From: Apoda limacodes
Lineage: Eukaryota; Arthropoda; Insecta; Lepidoptera; Limacodidae
Direction of reading: 5' to 3'
Length of the DNA stretch: 64,000 nt
Assembly (NCBI GenBank): GCA_946406115.1
Contig: OX291545.1
Span: 1,922,001 to 1,986,000, forward strand
Positions within the stretch are counted from its first letter, which is position 1. Each line of letters opens with the position of its first letter. Of this stretch, positions 22,957 to 34,569 are shown in pieces. The translations under genes and the position numbers were made by a program. The notes beneath the pieces were generated by a model. That model worked only from the letters and a program-made list of their open reading frames with translations, had not been told where the DNA came from and did not search any database.

Positions 22957-23230
22957 TTAGGGTTCTGTAGCTAAATGGCAGAAAACGGAACCCTTATAAA
23001 TTCGTCATATCCGTTAGTCTGTCCGTCTGATCATCCTTCCGTATGTTACGCCTATCCCGCCTTCTTGAGGTTGATTCTAATATAGTTTTACACAAATGTG
23101 CTTTACGAGCTGCCATAGCGATATTTTATGGGAATAAAGAAAAAAAAAATTAGGAAAAGTTTTCCATACTTTCAACCAAAAGATAAAAAAATTCTTTGCT
23201 AACCCCCCATCATAATAACGTTATATATTT
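22957..23230. repeat. Dispersed repeat starting ttttagggttctgtagc
   Basis: It opens agggttctgtagctaaatgg and soon has cggaacccttataaattcg and gtctgtccgtctgatcatc. This layout, a gggttc-gta head followed by a run of ctgtctgtccgtc, is shared by a well-known group of lepidopteran repeats. The right boundary is unclear. Confidence 0.5.
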
Positions 23231-23424
23231 TCGCAGGGTTTTAAAAATCTATTTAGGTTTCCTAGAATATTTTTTCTAAAACTTAAATTTTAAGAGTTAA
23301 TAGGCATCTAAAGTTGAAGCAAATTTTTAACTTTGATCTAGAAATTTGAAAAAAAAAACACGATAATAGGCTTTATATATACTACCAATGAAAATTGTTT
23401 TGAAAAACGGGTTGCAATCAATCA

Positions 23425-23520
23425 GGTCACGTGTCCTGACGCGAGTTTAACATTTTTAACCCATCACAAAAAAAGTGCACAACGCCGCTAAAGAAGTTTT
23501 CACTTCAAAAAAAACAGTTC
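23425..23520 (+). repeat. Short shared repeat, local family D, copy 1
   Basis: The block cgcgagtttaacatttttaa, then aaaaaagtgcacaacgccgc and taaagaagttttcacttc recurs at 39365-39455 almost unchanged. Both lie in AT-rich sequence with no coding content. It is probably one end of a longer dispersed element. Confidence 0.7.
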
Positions 23521-24848
23521 ATAAGTTTTTTAGATATCCGCAATAATTATCATTGTACGAAACCCTAACATAACACTTAGCCAGTTTGTTAATTAGTAGT
23601 TAAATAGACATAAAAAAGCTTATAACAAAAAAGTTAAAATTTTGCAGTAAAATACTCAAAAGGATAATGAAATGCAAGTACCTACCTATAATAGAATGAA
23701 TATGAATAGCAATAGCAATAAAGTTCCTACTTGTTAGTCCGCCCACACCAAATAATAGATCAGAAAAAAACATAGACGTCACAAGTTGTAGAGCTTACCG
23801 AGACAATTAATTAGTACAAAATAGCAAAATAAAGACGAGCAACTGCTGGTTGGGAAAAGTTTTCTTTTCTTAAAATAACTTTAATAAGTATTTCTGCTTA
23901 AAACAACATAGATGGATGCCCTCATTATGTGAGTTAACTCGTGTTTGTTTTACATGAAGATATAAAGAGAGATATTTATCTTGGAAAAATTGGTAATGGA
24001 AGTATCAGGTATCATAATATAGTATAATATAGGTAGATATCATTATCGAAATGAACATTTTGATTAAAAATCATTAAGCCGGAAATGTCTATGTCAAACA
24101 AATTAAAAATTATGTTAGACGTAACATGTTTACCAAAAAAAAGAAAATGAGGCAGGCCAAGAACGTAGCAAATGGATTTCTTTTGTACCTACCTGCGCAT
24201 ACCCCTTTCTGAAACAGACGTGATGTTTCGGCGGATCCGGCAATTCGGTGCGGCATTTCTTATTCGACCCAGAATGTTCTCAAGTTTTTGGACATTCAAG
24301 AAACACACACATAAGTATTTAATATCACTGGTAGGTGTTTTTCTTCAAAAAAAGTATTATTATTTTTATTAACATAAATTCATAGTGTTGTGTGTTGTGG
24401 AAAAAACTGTCGATAAAACCTTTGCCTATTATAATTTACTCTTATAATTCAGTTTTTCATTACATCATAAAATATTTTCAAGGATAAAATAATTAAGAGA
24501 TTGATGGGATTATTGGTTTCCTGATAACCAGTAAGTATCTATTCAAATAAACCAACAAATAAGCTATAATTATGAACAAGAATAAAACCGTAAAAAACTA
24601 AACCAAACATACACTAACACATATAAAAGCACAAAATATTACTCATATTACTATTCAATAAAATTAATTCGCGCGTATTTGAAAAGCAATTATTTTTTCA
24701 TTTACCTGTAGAAGTTAGGGCAAAGAAACCATATTATACAGCTGAGTTTGATGTTCTATTAAAATTTATGATTGAAAATTAGCTTTAAAGTAAAACGCTA
24801 TTTCACTTATGCATTCATATTGAAACCTTAGCAATGCATTCAAAACTT
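23521..24848. other. No gene seen
   Basis: AT-rich. The open frames at 23600-23782 (minus) and 24172-24372 (plus) lack recognised domains, exon signals or compositional support. Confidence 0.45.
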
Positions 24849-25050
24849 TAAAAAAAACTGGTTGCCTGTAAAGTCGGTATACGGGCGAAAGTTTTACGTG
24901 ACAATGATTTTATGTCTGTCTCTCTCGCTCTTAGGCGGGCGCGTGCCTCTCACTCGCTCTCATTGTGAGCGCATAACGTGAGCGGAGCGTAACGCAGTTT
25001 CTTGAAGTGTCACCCGGCAAACCAATTTATAAGACGTTGTCACGTCAAAA
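24849..25050 (+). repeat. 200-bp repeat of unknown class, copy 2
   Basis: It is virtually identical to 16514-16714 from the A run before ctggttgcctgtaaagtcgg to the final gtcacgtcaaaa. The flanks differ completely (tcaaaacttt left, agaaaacga right), so the shared unit is about 200 bp. High identity suggests recent spread. Confidence 0.85.
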
Positions 25051-25418
25051 AGAAAACGATTTGAATTGTGCAAATTAGGATACATCTTTAAGGATATATT
25101 TGTAATACCTACAACTTCCATGTTTTCGGCATGCACTTTGGGCACTTGTGACAGACTGTGCTCAATTTTTTAAGTTATACAAGTTACTTCTCTGGCGTAA
25201 TATTATAAATAATTAGTACATTTTAAACATGGATTTTGAAGCTTATGGCGACGAGACTTTGGCATTAACCGTTTTTGGAAATTTTGTTATTTTGCATGAA
25301 AAGTTTGAAAAAAGGGACTTAGTAAAATCGGCATATGCCTATTTTAAACTAAATAATAAAAAACCTGTAATGTGATTTCTCAAGAGTAAGATACGTTCAG
25401 GTATCTAGATATTATGTT
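25051..25418. other. No gene seen
   Basis: Unassigned sequence. The open frame at 24960-25145 (minus) partly overlaps the 200-bp repeat and is accidental. Confidence 0.4.
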
Positions 25419-26345
25419 TGAAAGCGGAATGATTTTATTTTGTCTCTTATTTTCTGAAATTAACTGACAAAAAAATTGATTTCACGAACTTTGTCTCGGA
25501 TAATAGCTGTTTATATAAATGTTTATAGAGCAAAACAATATCAGTAGTTTTTATTTTAATTAACTATGATTAAACAAGCCGTGTGGCCAATTAGATTATC
25601 AATTAGCAATAGCTCAGTAACCATCCGACTTTTCACAAATGTTACAGTTTTGGTAAACCTGCTCTAACCAACTGCCCATGCCCTCATTTCACCCTCTAGT
25701 CCCAGTGAGTAAGTTCTTCAAAAGACTAGTTACTTCAACGTTCAACGTTCAACGTTCCCAACTTCAAATTTCCTAAACCTGTCAACGAACCTAACCTTAA
25801 AATTTCCTATTCCTGAGTAAAGATTTATGCTTACCCATCGCTTATGGCTGTGCATTTTCTGTCAGTCAGACAATAATAAGGGCTACCCTTATGATTGAAA
25901 GCGGAATGATTTTATTTTGACTCTTATTTTCTGAAATTAACTGACAAAAAAATTGATTTCACGAACTTTGTCTCGGATAATAGCTGTTTATATAAATGTT
26001 TATAGAGCAAAACAATATCAGTAGTTTTCATTTTAATTAACTATGATTAAACAAGCCGTGTGGCCAATTAGATTATCAATTAGCAATAGCTCAGTAACCA
26101 TCCGACTTTTCACAAATGTTACAGTTTTCGTAAACCTGCTCTAACCAACTGCCCATGCCCTCATTTCACCCTCTAGTCCCAGTGAGTAAGTTCTTCAAAA
26201 GACTAGTTACTTCAACGTTCAACTTCAAATTTCCTAAACCTGTCAACGAACCTAACCTTAAAATTTCCTATTCCTGAGCAAAGATTTATGCTTACCCATC
26301 GCTTATGGCTGTGCATTTTCTGTCAGTCAGATAATTATAAGGGTA
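25419..26345. repeat. Tandem duplication, about 477-bp period
   Basis: Unit 1 (about 25419-25893) and unit 2 (about 25896-26345) are nearly identical over their length. Both start tgaaagcggaatgatttta and end near ctgtcagtcaga-aat-ataa. The clearest difference is in a short run of ttcaacg: three copies plus a short insertion in unit 1 and one in unit 2 (about 25739-25762 versus 26214-26225). No coding frame is conserved between the units. Confidence 0.9.
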
Positions 26346-27904
26346 GCATTATTTATCGACACATAAGTTACTAAAAAACGATGTATACCAAACTTATTTA
26401 ATAACATATGATAACTGACGGAACAAATTAGGATGGTACTATAGTTAGGCGCGGGTACAACGCGAACTTTTATTTTTCTGAAAATAGTGATTTTACCGTC
26501 GTCATTTATACGGTAGTATAGTAATCTAAGGTTAATTGCGCGGCTCGTATCTACTTATGATGGTAAAAGTTAAGTCGCCACGCTTACCAAGAACCGATAC
26601 GACCGGAAAGCGCTTGTGGTCTGTTTTATCCACTGAACCTTACCGCGTCTAGCGCGTGTTGGTAAACTTTTCTGACCTTGTGACAAACATCAAAACTACA
26701 CTCGCCATATTAAAATGATATTAACTTAACGCGACACTAGCGACAGACAAAAGAACCACTTCACCGCCTAAAAAGACCGAGAGCGGTCGAAAAATATATA
26801 TAACTAACCGCTGAGTGACAAAGTGCTAATCAATCGGTACGCTACGCACACTAAGTATATTAGCGTATGTACTTTGTGGTTAGTGTACAAGCGACAATTC
26901 CAACTTACGACCTACTTACTACTTATATTTACTGCAATGTGAAGAAAGCACTAAGTTGATAAAGGAAATGAAACTCTGCTAATGAACCTACTCGTTCTAA
27001 AACTGAAAAGTGTGAAGCAAAATTAAAGTTGAAACCAAAAGTTTTAAAACTTCAAGTTGAAACTTGTATCAAGTAGTAGAAAGTAAACTTGACAAGTCTA
27101 CCCGACTTCGCTTACTCATTCACATGCATACAAATTCGTGGATGCATGATGCAGTTTATTACACTAATTTGAAATATACCTACGGTAGGTATGGTAGGTT
27201 GATGTTAATGCACAAGAAAATAACTTTACTACAGTAAAATATACGATTTGTTAATTTGCACTAACAATTTTTTTTTTATAGGGTAAGCAAAAACTATATT
27301 AGATAAATGGACGAAGCAAAATTTAGCTTTGTATTTTTTTGCAATATAACAGTTTCGCCACAAAATTGACTCATTACCATTTTTAACCGACTTGAAAAAA
27401 GGAGGAGTTTCTCAATGCGGATGTTTGTATTTTTTTTATGTATGTTCGGGCATAACTCCGTCATATATAGAAGGTTTTTTAAAATCCTTTTTTTTTTCAA
27501 AGAGTATACTTCAGAGTTGGTCCCATACTAATGTAGGAAATTTAAAACTTAAACTTTTAGTCAAAAAATAATAATTGATGTAAATTTGGAACTGGTGAAA
27601 TGCCTTTTATGTTGATAATTATATAAAATTTTGTTACGAGTATCGATGTTTTGTACACTAATGTACGAGAAAAAAAAGCAATTTGTCACTCAAAAACTAA
27701 AAACTTTGTCTATGTACCTAACAGTTTATAACTCATTCCACTTTCATGACACCCACTTCAAGCCGTAATTCCAGATCAAATTTTACGTGATAAGTAATTA
27801 TTTTTACCTTTTTAGTGCATCTTTTCTAGTGCCGATCAAGCCAAATCATCTATACTTCCATCCCTACCACCATAAAGTTCGCGTGCTTGACTGTAGCTTT
27901 TACC
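26346..27904. other. No gene seen; CpG-containing patch with a TATA-like site
   Basis: The interval 26440-26860 has many CG dinucleotides compared with the rest of the window. It contains aaaatatatataactaacc at 26791 with a tcaatc about 39 bp further, a weak TATA/initiator-like pair. No exon follows. The rest (26900-27904) is AT-rich with (t)n runs. Confidence 0.35.
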
Positions 27905-28510
27905 ATTTTTGTGAAAGATCAACCGGCCAATTGCGAGACTGGCTCGCGCACTAAAGGTTCAGTACAAACTAATTATATGTAGATAGTTCTTACATCAAGT
28001 CTCACAGGTTTATGTGTCACAATATGCGACAAAAATTACCATATTTTGGGTATATTTTTTTGTTGCATTGACTAGATTGCTTGATGACCGTACTTTAAGT
28101 GACCGTAGACTTTAGTATTTAACAACTTGATACCTCCACGCGTTCTTGAGTAAAATCGTCTTAAGAGACAGACAGCCAATTTTTTTTAATGTGATAGAAC
28201 TACAAATTAACGAATTTTGGATTATTCCTATGTTCCTTAGGACAACGGGAAGTACCCCATAAGTTTTGATTTATTTGTGAATGCTAAAATATTCGACAAA
28301 AATGGCCGTATTTTTTTTATTAACTTAGAAGCTTGATTTTTTACAGCTTTAAAGTACCGCAGACTTAGTATTTGATATTAGTTTTAACTTGATACCTTCA
28401 CGTGTACCTCAGAAAAAGGGTCTTACCTAATAGACAGACATCCAGACAGGCGGGCAACAAAGTGTTTCTATAAGAGTTCCTTTTTCCTTTTAAAGTACGG
28501 AACCCTGAAA
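27905..28510 (+). repeat. Dispersed repeat, local family E, with internal duplication
   Basis: The head reads cggccaattgcgagactgg and then aggttcagtacaaactaatt. The tail ends ttaaagtacggaaccctgaa. The inner block (a cagctttaa-gta-cgtagact stretch, then aacttgatacct-cacg and a cagacagac run) appears twice, at about 28045-28170 and 28330-28450. The same layout is found singly at 59815-60295 and reversed at 39660-39850. It is non-coding and its class is not decided here. Confidence 0.65.
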
Positions 28511-28564
28511 ACAACTAAAAATATTTTTTTCTACTTTTTGTTCTTTTTTATAATTTGTAAAGAA

Positions 28565-28945
28565 ATTTGCCATAATCCTTTTTTATATTATATATGCGAA
28601 AGTGAGTTTGTTTATAAATTTTTTTTTTAACAATTTTTTTTTTGCACTTTATACAAAACGGATACAAATACAAGGACGTAATTTTCTTTGTAAATACATA
28701 CATATTATACATAGAAAGACAAACACAAATGTTCGTCATATAAATATTTGCGTTGTGCGGGAATCGAATCCAGCTTTCCCTCGATTCAGCAGTCGGGTCA
28801 TAACCTATACTGAGCCATGGAGCCGACATTTTTATTTATTTGTTTGTCCTTTACTCATGTCGCAACTATACCAAACTTTCTTACTATAATCCTATCCCCA
28901 TAACCGAATTGAGCGCGGGCAGAGGCTGGGGCAAAAGCTAGTTGA
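28565..28945 (+). repeat. Family B repeat split by a SINE
   Basis: A head-like tatattatatatgcgaaagt (28576) and a tail-like gagcgcgggcagaggctggg then gcaaaagctag (ending about 28941) match the two ends of family B. Between them lies the minus-strand S1 SINE (28640-28830). The simplest reading is a SINE inserted into an older family B copy, which gives their relative ages. Confidence 0.5.
28640..28830 (-). mobile_element. tRNA-derived SINE, local family S1, copy 3
   Basis: On the minus strand it begins gtcggctccatggctcagta and has a B-box block ggattcgattcccgcac, then acatttgtgtttgtctttct and tatgtatttacaaag. These match the head and early body of the copy at 21836. The distal body is missing. 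Confidence 0.65.
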
Positions 28946-29004
28946 TAATATATTTCTGGAGCTTATTGAAACCTCTAATTTATTTGAGAAACAGGGTCCG
29001 AACA

Positions 29005-29095
29005 CTGTCGAGCGTGTGAACGGTTCGCAATTTCAATTTACGAGTGAAGATGCTATAAAATCGGCACGTGATCGCATCGAGACAAATAACCGGCT
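29005..29095 (+). repeat. Shared short repeat, local family F, copy 1
   Basis: The block gaacggttcgcaatttcaat, then ttacgagtgaagatgctata and aaatcggcacgtgatcgcat recurs at 50080-50165 with scattered changes. In this copy the reading frame gives SQFQFTSEDAIKSARDRI, but the other copy is frameshifted, so coding is not established. Confidence 0.6.
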
Positions 29096-29174
29096 CACTT
29101 ACGGCACGTGAGTTACGTGGGCCCGCAGCGTATGCAGCCTTAGGAGTGGAGGACATTCTCAAAAGCTTTCTTCA

Positions 29175-29245
29175 TGATAAAGTGGTAAACAAGAATACGG
29201 CCCGCCTTATGATGAGCGGTCACGTCGTTGTTTACCACTTTAAAC
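29175..29245 (-). mobile_element. LINE 3' end, local family G, degenerate copy 2
   Basis: The plus strand reads aaagtggtaaacaagaatac, ggcccgccttatgatgagcg and gtcacgtcg, a diverged version of the ggtggcaaacaag...ggtccgcctgatggtaagcggtcacc signature. By chance or by rearrangement it is framed by a perfect 15-bp inverted pair, taaagtggtaaacaa (29178-29192) and its complement (29228-29242). Confidence 0.5.
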
Positions 29246-30418
29246 AAATGAAAAAGAAAAATTTGACTTTGATTATAAAATAAGTTCAGAAACTACGATA
29301 GCATCATTTAGGTAAGGCAAAGTTCTGCAGATCACAGGGATCAGATAATTAAATTAAATGAAAATGTTGTTACATTTTGTTATAATTTTTAAGGGTTATT
29401 TATAAGGATATGATTCGACTTAAAAACTTAAAAAAAATGTATTATTCTGTAAATGAATTCCTTATTGATAAATTGATATAAAATTTAATATAACCCTGGA
29501 ATTTTAATTATTATTATATTTGATGACATTATTTTGAATTTTCATAATTTTTCTTTTATGTTAACTGCATTTCACTACATTTTATTTGACCTTATTATAT
29601 TTTAAAAAAAAGACTATGCTTAATAATGTTGTTGATTGTACAAAATTAATTATAATAAATTTTTAAATTAATGAAACTTTTGTTGAAAAAATAATGAAAT
29701 TTGTATTGTGTAAAACTACAATACAAAAGATTAACACACGAGAAATATTTGGTAGAATATGATAGCTCTAAGATTAATATATTAAGACCATAATGTACCA
29801 TATTCTTGCAAATAAAAATAATCTTATCTAAAATCTTACTACATGTTTTACCGCTCCATGGGGAAAAAATAAAAAAAAAACTTTAAAATTTGAAGCTGTC
29901 GATAAAAGCAATTTGTGTCTTTGTGTATGATTTTTATGTATATTAGTTTGTCGCTTAATGTTGGGGAAAAATTTCACAACAATTCTTGTCGTTGAGAAAA
30001 GCCGCAGCTGTTACTACAAAAAGCATTAGCTCTTTACTTGCTTACTCGCTTGTGAAAATAAATAGTGGTAGAAACTAAGTTATCTTTCAACTATCCAATT
30101 TCATAAAGAGCGCTCTCACCCCTAACAATTGGAAAAACCCCAATTCTAACATTTGTTGTAATTTATTATTCTTTACTTTTATTGCCATTAAAAACATGAT
30201 TGTAACAAGCAGCCAAGTTTCTCTTGTATTTTCTGTAAAAATTTGTACAGGAACTCGGCAAATTTTAACTTGCTATGCTACAGAGACAAGTTCCTGTGAA
30301 ACCTGGCTAGTAAAGTATAAATGAATAAAAAGATGAATTAGTTAGAATTTCATGTCTAATTTTATTAAATACTGAATATAAAATAATATTGTATAGTTGG
30401 TGTTAGTAAATTTTACCT
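29246..30418. other. Very AT-rich stretch with no identified gene
   Basis: It contains long A and T runs and no recognised element. A possible A-rich LINE-like tail occurs around 29810-29830, without coding support. Confidence 0.45.
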
Positions 30419-30720
30419 TTAGGGTTCCGTACCCAAAAGGTGCCAACGGACCCCTATTACTAAGCCATCACTGTCTGTCTGTCTGTCCGAACCAGAAATT
30501 TACACAAAATATTTTTGGTATAATGGCGGATTACCCAACGAATAATAAAAAGTAAAAATATAAGGGGCGTCCCCATACAAGGAACATATTTTCGTTGTTC
30601 TTGCTCTATCTTAGGAACAGTAATACATGCAAGCTTCAATCTTGCAGTAATTATAGTGCGAGCTATAAAGTATAACAACAAATAATAAAAACCGGCCAAG
30701 TGTGAGACGGGCCCGAGTCA
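30419..30720. repeat. Dispersed repeat related to family E
   Basis: It opens ctttagggttccgtacccaa, followed by a ctgtctgtctgtctgtccg run, and closes aaaaaccggccaagtgtgag then acgggcccgagtca. These are the reversed tail signature at one end and the head signature at the other, a layout common in moth and butterfly genomes. A further head-like piece, aaaatcggtcaagtactagt then cggactcgcgcatcg, lies at 30898-30955. The open frame at 30460-30699 is a by-product. Confidence 0.55.
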
Positions 30721-30806
30721 TTTACCATCTTAAATTACCGTTACAGCGCCATCTAGCCCTTATTTAGAGAAAAAGTAAAACTTTGGTTTGATGAAAACTA
30801 TATTAA

Positions 30807-30851
30807 AAGTTAAGCAACGTCGGGCTTGGTCAGTGATTGGATGGGTGACCG
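30807..30851 (+). pseudogene. 5S rRNA-derived fragment
   Basis: The segment reads aagttaagcaacgtcgggct then tggtcagtgattggatgggt gaccg. It corresponds to the second half of animal 5S rRNA, the internal control region of the RNA polymerase III promoter, with one or two changes. The 5' half and the 3' terminus of 5S rRNA are absent and a T run follows immediately. It is therefore a fragment, probably from a 5S-derived SINE (SINE3-like) or a processed 5S pseudogene, not a working gene. Confidence 0.75.
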
Positions 30852-31134
30852 TTTTTGTTTGTGTTCGTCAATAAAATAATTTTACACGCCTGTTATTAAA
30901 ATCGGTCAAGTACTAGTCGGACTCGCGCATCGTAGGTTCCGTACCTCCATTTACATCATTAAAAATGCTGACTCATCTATACCCGCCCCCTCTCCGCTGT
31001 TTTGCTCTGGCGGCCGTGGCGTTTCTTCATAGTCACAATTAACCTTAGCATTTAAAAAGAAAAAAAACCTTTCTGAAGTTAAGAGCTACTTTTGCGGCCG
31101 GCCTACGTAAGTACCTACTAGTAGTAAGAGTACC

Positions 31135-31345
31135 TATGCATTTTTTGGCCAAAACTCAGAACGGATCCACACGTGGGCCCAGTGTGGATTGTAGACTTCG
31201 CATTTGTCTTTTTTTGACATAATTATGCAGGTTTCCTTATGATGTTTTCCTTCACCGCTAAGCCAGTGGTGTGAATAAATCAATGTACTTACTTGAGAAA
31301 TTAAGGACACACCACCACTCAGGACGCAAGGTGAAAGCAAACTTC
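31135..31345 (-). mobile_element. SINE body, local family S2, copy 1
   Basis: On the minus strand it reads ggtgaaggaaaacatcataa, ggaaacctgcataatt and then gtctacaatccacactgggc. The copy at 54233-54470 shares ggaaacctgcat and the ccgcactgggcc block and carries a clear tRNA-type head. The tRNA head is not visible in this copy. The 68-codon open frame on the same strand is accidental. Confidence 0.65.
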
Positions 31346-32619
31346 TTGGATTACCACTGACTTCATAACGGACACTTTAAAACTTCGAAAATCATAAAAT
31401 AATGTTACTTTGAACAAATTAAGAGATCAGCACAGCAAATATTGTTATAAAATGTATGCAGCCCATTCCTTGTCAAATTGTGGACTGATGAAGTGTTGTT
31501 TTGTTGCTGCAACTGTCTTTACATTGAAGGCAATTAAAGTGGCGGTAAATATAATGTATAATAAGTAACTGGGGGACTGAAGACAGTATTTTTTTATTTT
31601 TGAAAAAATGTATTTTTTCTCAAAACTTTGTTGACAAAAACCCTATCCTGAATGCAAAATGTTATCCAAATTATTAGAGCAGCATCCGAGGTACTCAGAT
31701 ATATATGCATTTGTACAAGAATTGCTTTTTTAAATATATAAGATAGATTATAAATTTATAAAGCTCAACTTATAGGAAAATTTAAGGTTTACGTTTTATT
31801 TCATAAACATTGCTATCACCCACGGTGAAATCTATTCTTGTGATAATTGATTTCACCGTAATTCTCAATCGGCACAGAAAGTTTCCTAAGAAATTGTGAC
31901 ATTCGTCCCTTCAACTATAATGCTCAATTGTCACGGGACAGGAATAACAAACAAACAGACTTTCGCATTTATATATTAATTACAATAGGATTCGGATTAG
32001 GATGTAAAAATGAAATTATTTACATAAGAAGGCTTCCAAATTTTAAATTCATTTCAAAAAGTAAATGGATATGCAAATGAAACACATGCGGCAGACAGTA
32101 CAATGCGGCTCAGACTTTCTATTTCACGCGCAAATGGCCGCCAGAGCAGATCGGGACACGGGACACACGCGGTTGAATTTATGCACGTCCGCTCTCTCTG
32201 ACGGGATATGTCCCTGTCTCCACAATAAATAACTCTGTGGAATTTTTATCTGATATCGACGTTGCTCTGATTATCCCATACGAGTCCGTACCTAAATACC
32301 TTTAGGTATCGATTCTTTATTACTCTTAAAATTGCAGTAAACCGATAAACAAACTAACGATAAAATCTATAAATTGTTCTGTATTTAATTATTGAAGGGG
32401 AATATCGAGTAAATATGGATTTTTAGTGTGAAAATTGGAAAAAGAAATCTCATACAAAAGCATTTAAAGAATCAAAATAATCAAATTACATTATTTACTA
32501 TTATTTTGTTAATCAGCTGATCAATGTTATTTAAAAATAAAATGGTATTAAACGCATTGTTATTTTGTATTATACTATGTAAATAATACGTTTCAGCTTT
32601 CAGTTTCAACGCTTCAGTT
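31346..32619. other. No gene seen
   Basis: AT-rich sequence. A more balanced patch at 32085-32230 (containing ctctctctgacgggatatg-like wording) is not identified. Confidence 0.4.
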
Positions 32620-32620
32620 A

Positions 32621-34503
32621 GTTTTCCCGACGTTTCAGCTGGGTTCTTTGGCCCTGGCCTCTGTCCGCAATTGTACGTTTGGTCTGTATTTATTTTTCGG
32701 AACAAAGTACTAGCTGGTGATGCAGAAATGCTTAAACAGGATGTGTCGGTTATTCTTCGACACTTGAAGTTACTTAAAAGTAATATCACTCCTAAAGAGC
32801 GGCAAGCCCTAAATTTTATTGCCGACACGGGCAATGCCACAGTTTTGATCAACGTCACAAGTAATTTTTAAGATTCAGAACTTGCTCATCGACTTAAATA
32901 CCTACAAGTCAGTGGCCTATAATTCCACCGCTAAACACAAAGACTTGTTTACTGATGACGAATACCAATGGTTGCACAGCCCAAAACAATCGCAGTCACC
33001 GAAACCCTATGGACTGCCGAAAACACATAAAAGAGATGTGCCCCTACGACCAATTGTAATTCTAATCAATTCTCCCATTTCACTAATAGATAATTCACCG
33101 TCTTACGTAAAAGATTCTCGACATTTTGTTAGCATCATGAATGACATCCAGTTGGAACATTATGAGATAATAGTGAGTATTCGTATACGTTCGCTAATGT
33201 TTCACTTTAAGAATGCCTTGACTTTATCAAAAATAAACTCGTATTAAATGGTATCCCTGATAAGTATATAGTTTTGCTTGAACACTGAAACGATTACTTG
33301 GACCATTTTCCATTTTCTTTACCAAAGTCAGCACTAACTTCAGATTGATGGAGTAGCTAGTAGTCCCTTTGGCCAGCACCTGGATGGAATATTTTGAGGA
33401 GAAAGCTTTGAGCTCAGAGCCTTTTAGCGTTTGACTTTGTAGGAGATATGTTGATGACGTTTTCCGTTTGATTAAATAAAACCAGGCGGGAAGTAGAACA
33501 GTACCTAGATCACCTTAACTCCATTCATAACAAAATACGTTTTACATATGAAATGGAAAGTGAACGTTCTTTGGAATTCTTAGATGTTAAATTGAATGTA
33601 CGGGAAGATGATTTTCTGGGGCATACTGTTTATCAGAAACCCACACACACGGGCAGATGCTTAAACGCCTTCTCTCATCATCACCCGCGTCACCTTTAAT
33701 CGTTTTGACGTCTCGGACTAACCGAGCTCATGACCTTTGTGACCCAGAACATTCAGGCACTGAGCTGGTACACGTTCAGGAGGCACTCAAGAGAAACGGG
33801 TACAAAACGAGAAGAAGAAGTTCAGTTCACCGTAAAACACGTACAAAGAATTTAGCAGGTTAGCGGACAGCCAGCGTTCATGCCTTTATATCAAAGGAGT
33901 AACGGATAAAATTGGATCGCTTTCCAGTAAATTCTTCATTAACACTGTATATGTTCCGTTCTCCACATTTGAACAACAGGTGCGCACGCCAAAGGACGTA
34001 ATCCCGTACCAAACACCAGGTGTCTACAAAGTTGACTGCAGCTGCGGCAGTTCTTACATTGGCCAGACCAAACGTACAATTGCTGACGGGGCTTAAACAT
34101 ATTGCTGCTGTGAAGAATTGCCAGACGACAAAATCAGCTGTAGCGGAACATCTGATTAACTCAAATTCCAACCACTGGATTGAGCTCCACCAGCCTTAGG
34201 TTTTGTTATTGGTAATGCCAATATTACCGTAGATTGGTACGCGAAGCGATTGACATTAAGAGGCATAGCAACTTCAATCGTGAGGATCGATGCGAACTGT
34301 CCCCTGCATGAAATCCAGTGATAGGGATACACAGCTCTCGAGTTTTATCAACGCACCCGAGGATATCGTTAGTGCTGTGTGTAGTGATTATGACAAGTAT
34401 AAAGACGAAGTAAGGGTTGTTCAACAGGACGTCAAGACGCCGCGCACCACTAGTCTACCCGTGAGCAAAGCTTGTGTAACCCAGTCGAAACGTCGGGAAA
34501 AAG
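32621..34503 (+). mobile_element. Decayed Penelope-like element (PLE)
   Basis: Plus-strand pieces in several frames line up in the order of a Penelope-like element. They are an N-terminal NITPKERQALNFIADT, the fingers/palm block KPYGLPKTHKRDVPLRPIV with SPSYVKDSRHF, a catalytic YVDD at 33447-33458 ([12 protein letters not shown]), then the thumb block [16 protein letters not shown] with [49 protein letters not shown] and SYIGQTKR, and a late AIDIKRHSNFNREDRCELSP. GVY (34019-34027) and YIG (34055-34063) are the GIY-YIG endonuclease signature that, joined to this reverse transcriptase type, defines PLEs. Frameshifts and stops break it repeatedly, and the palm between SPSYVK and YVDD is partly lost. 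The ends carry ttttcccgacgtttcagctg (about 32622) and its near-complement (34480-34503). Confidence 0.9.
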
Positions 34504-34569
34504 TTATTATACCAGATAACGAACGGTTTAATTCGAGTTTATTTAACAAGCTTTTATTTAGTTTCACGT

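Noticed and set aside
32481..32858. 125-codon minus-strand open frame
   Set aside because: It is the antisense shadow of the Penelope-like element.
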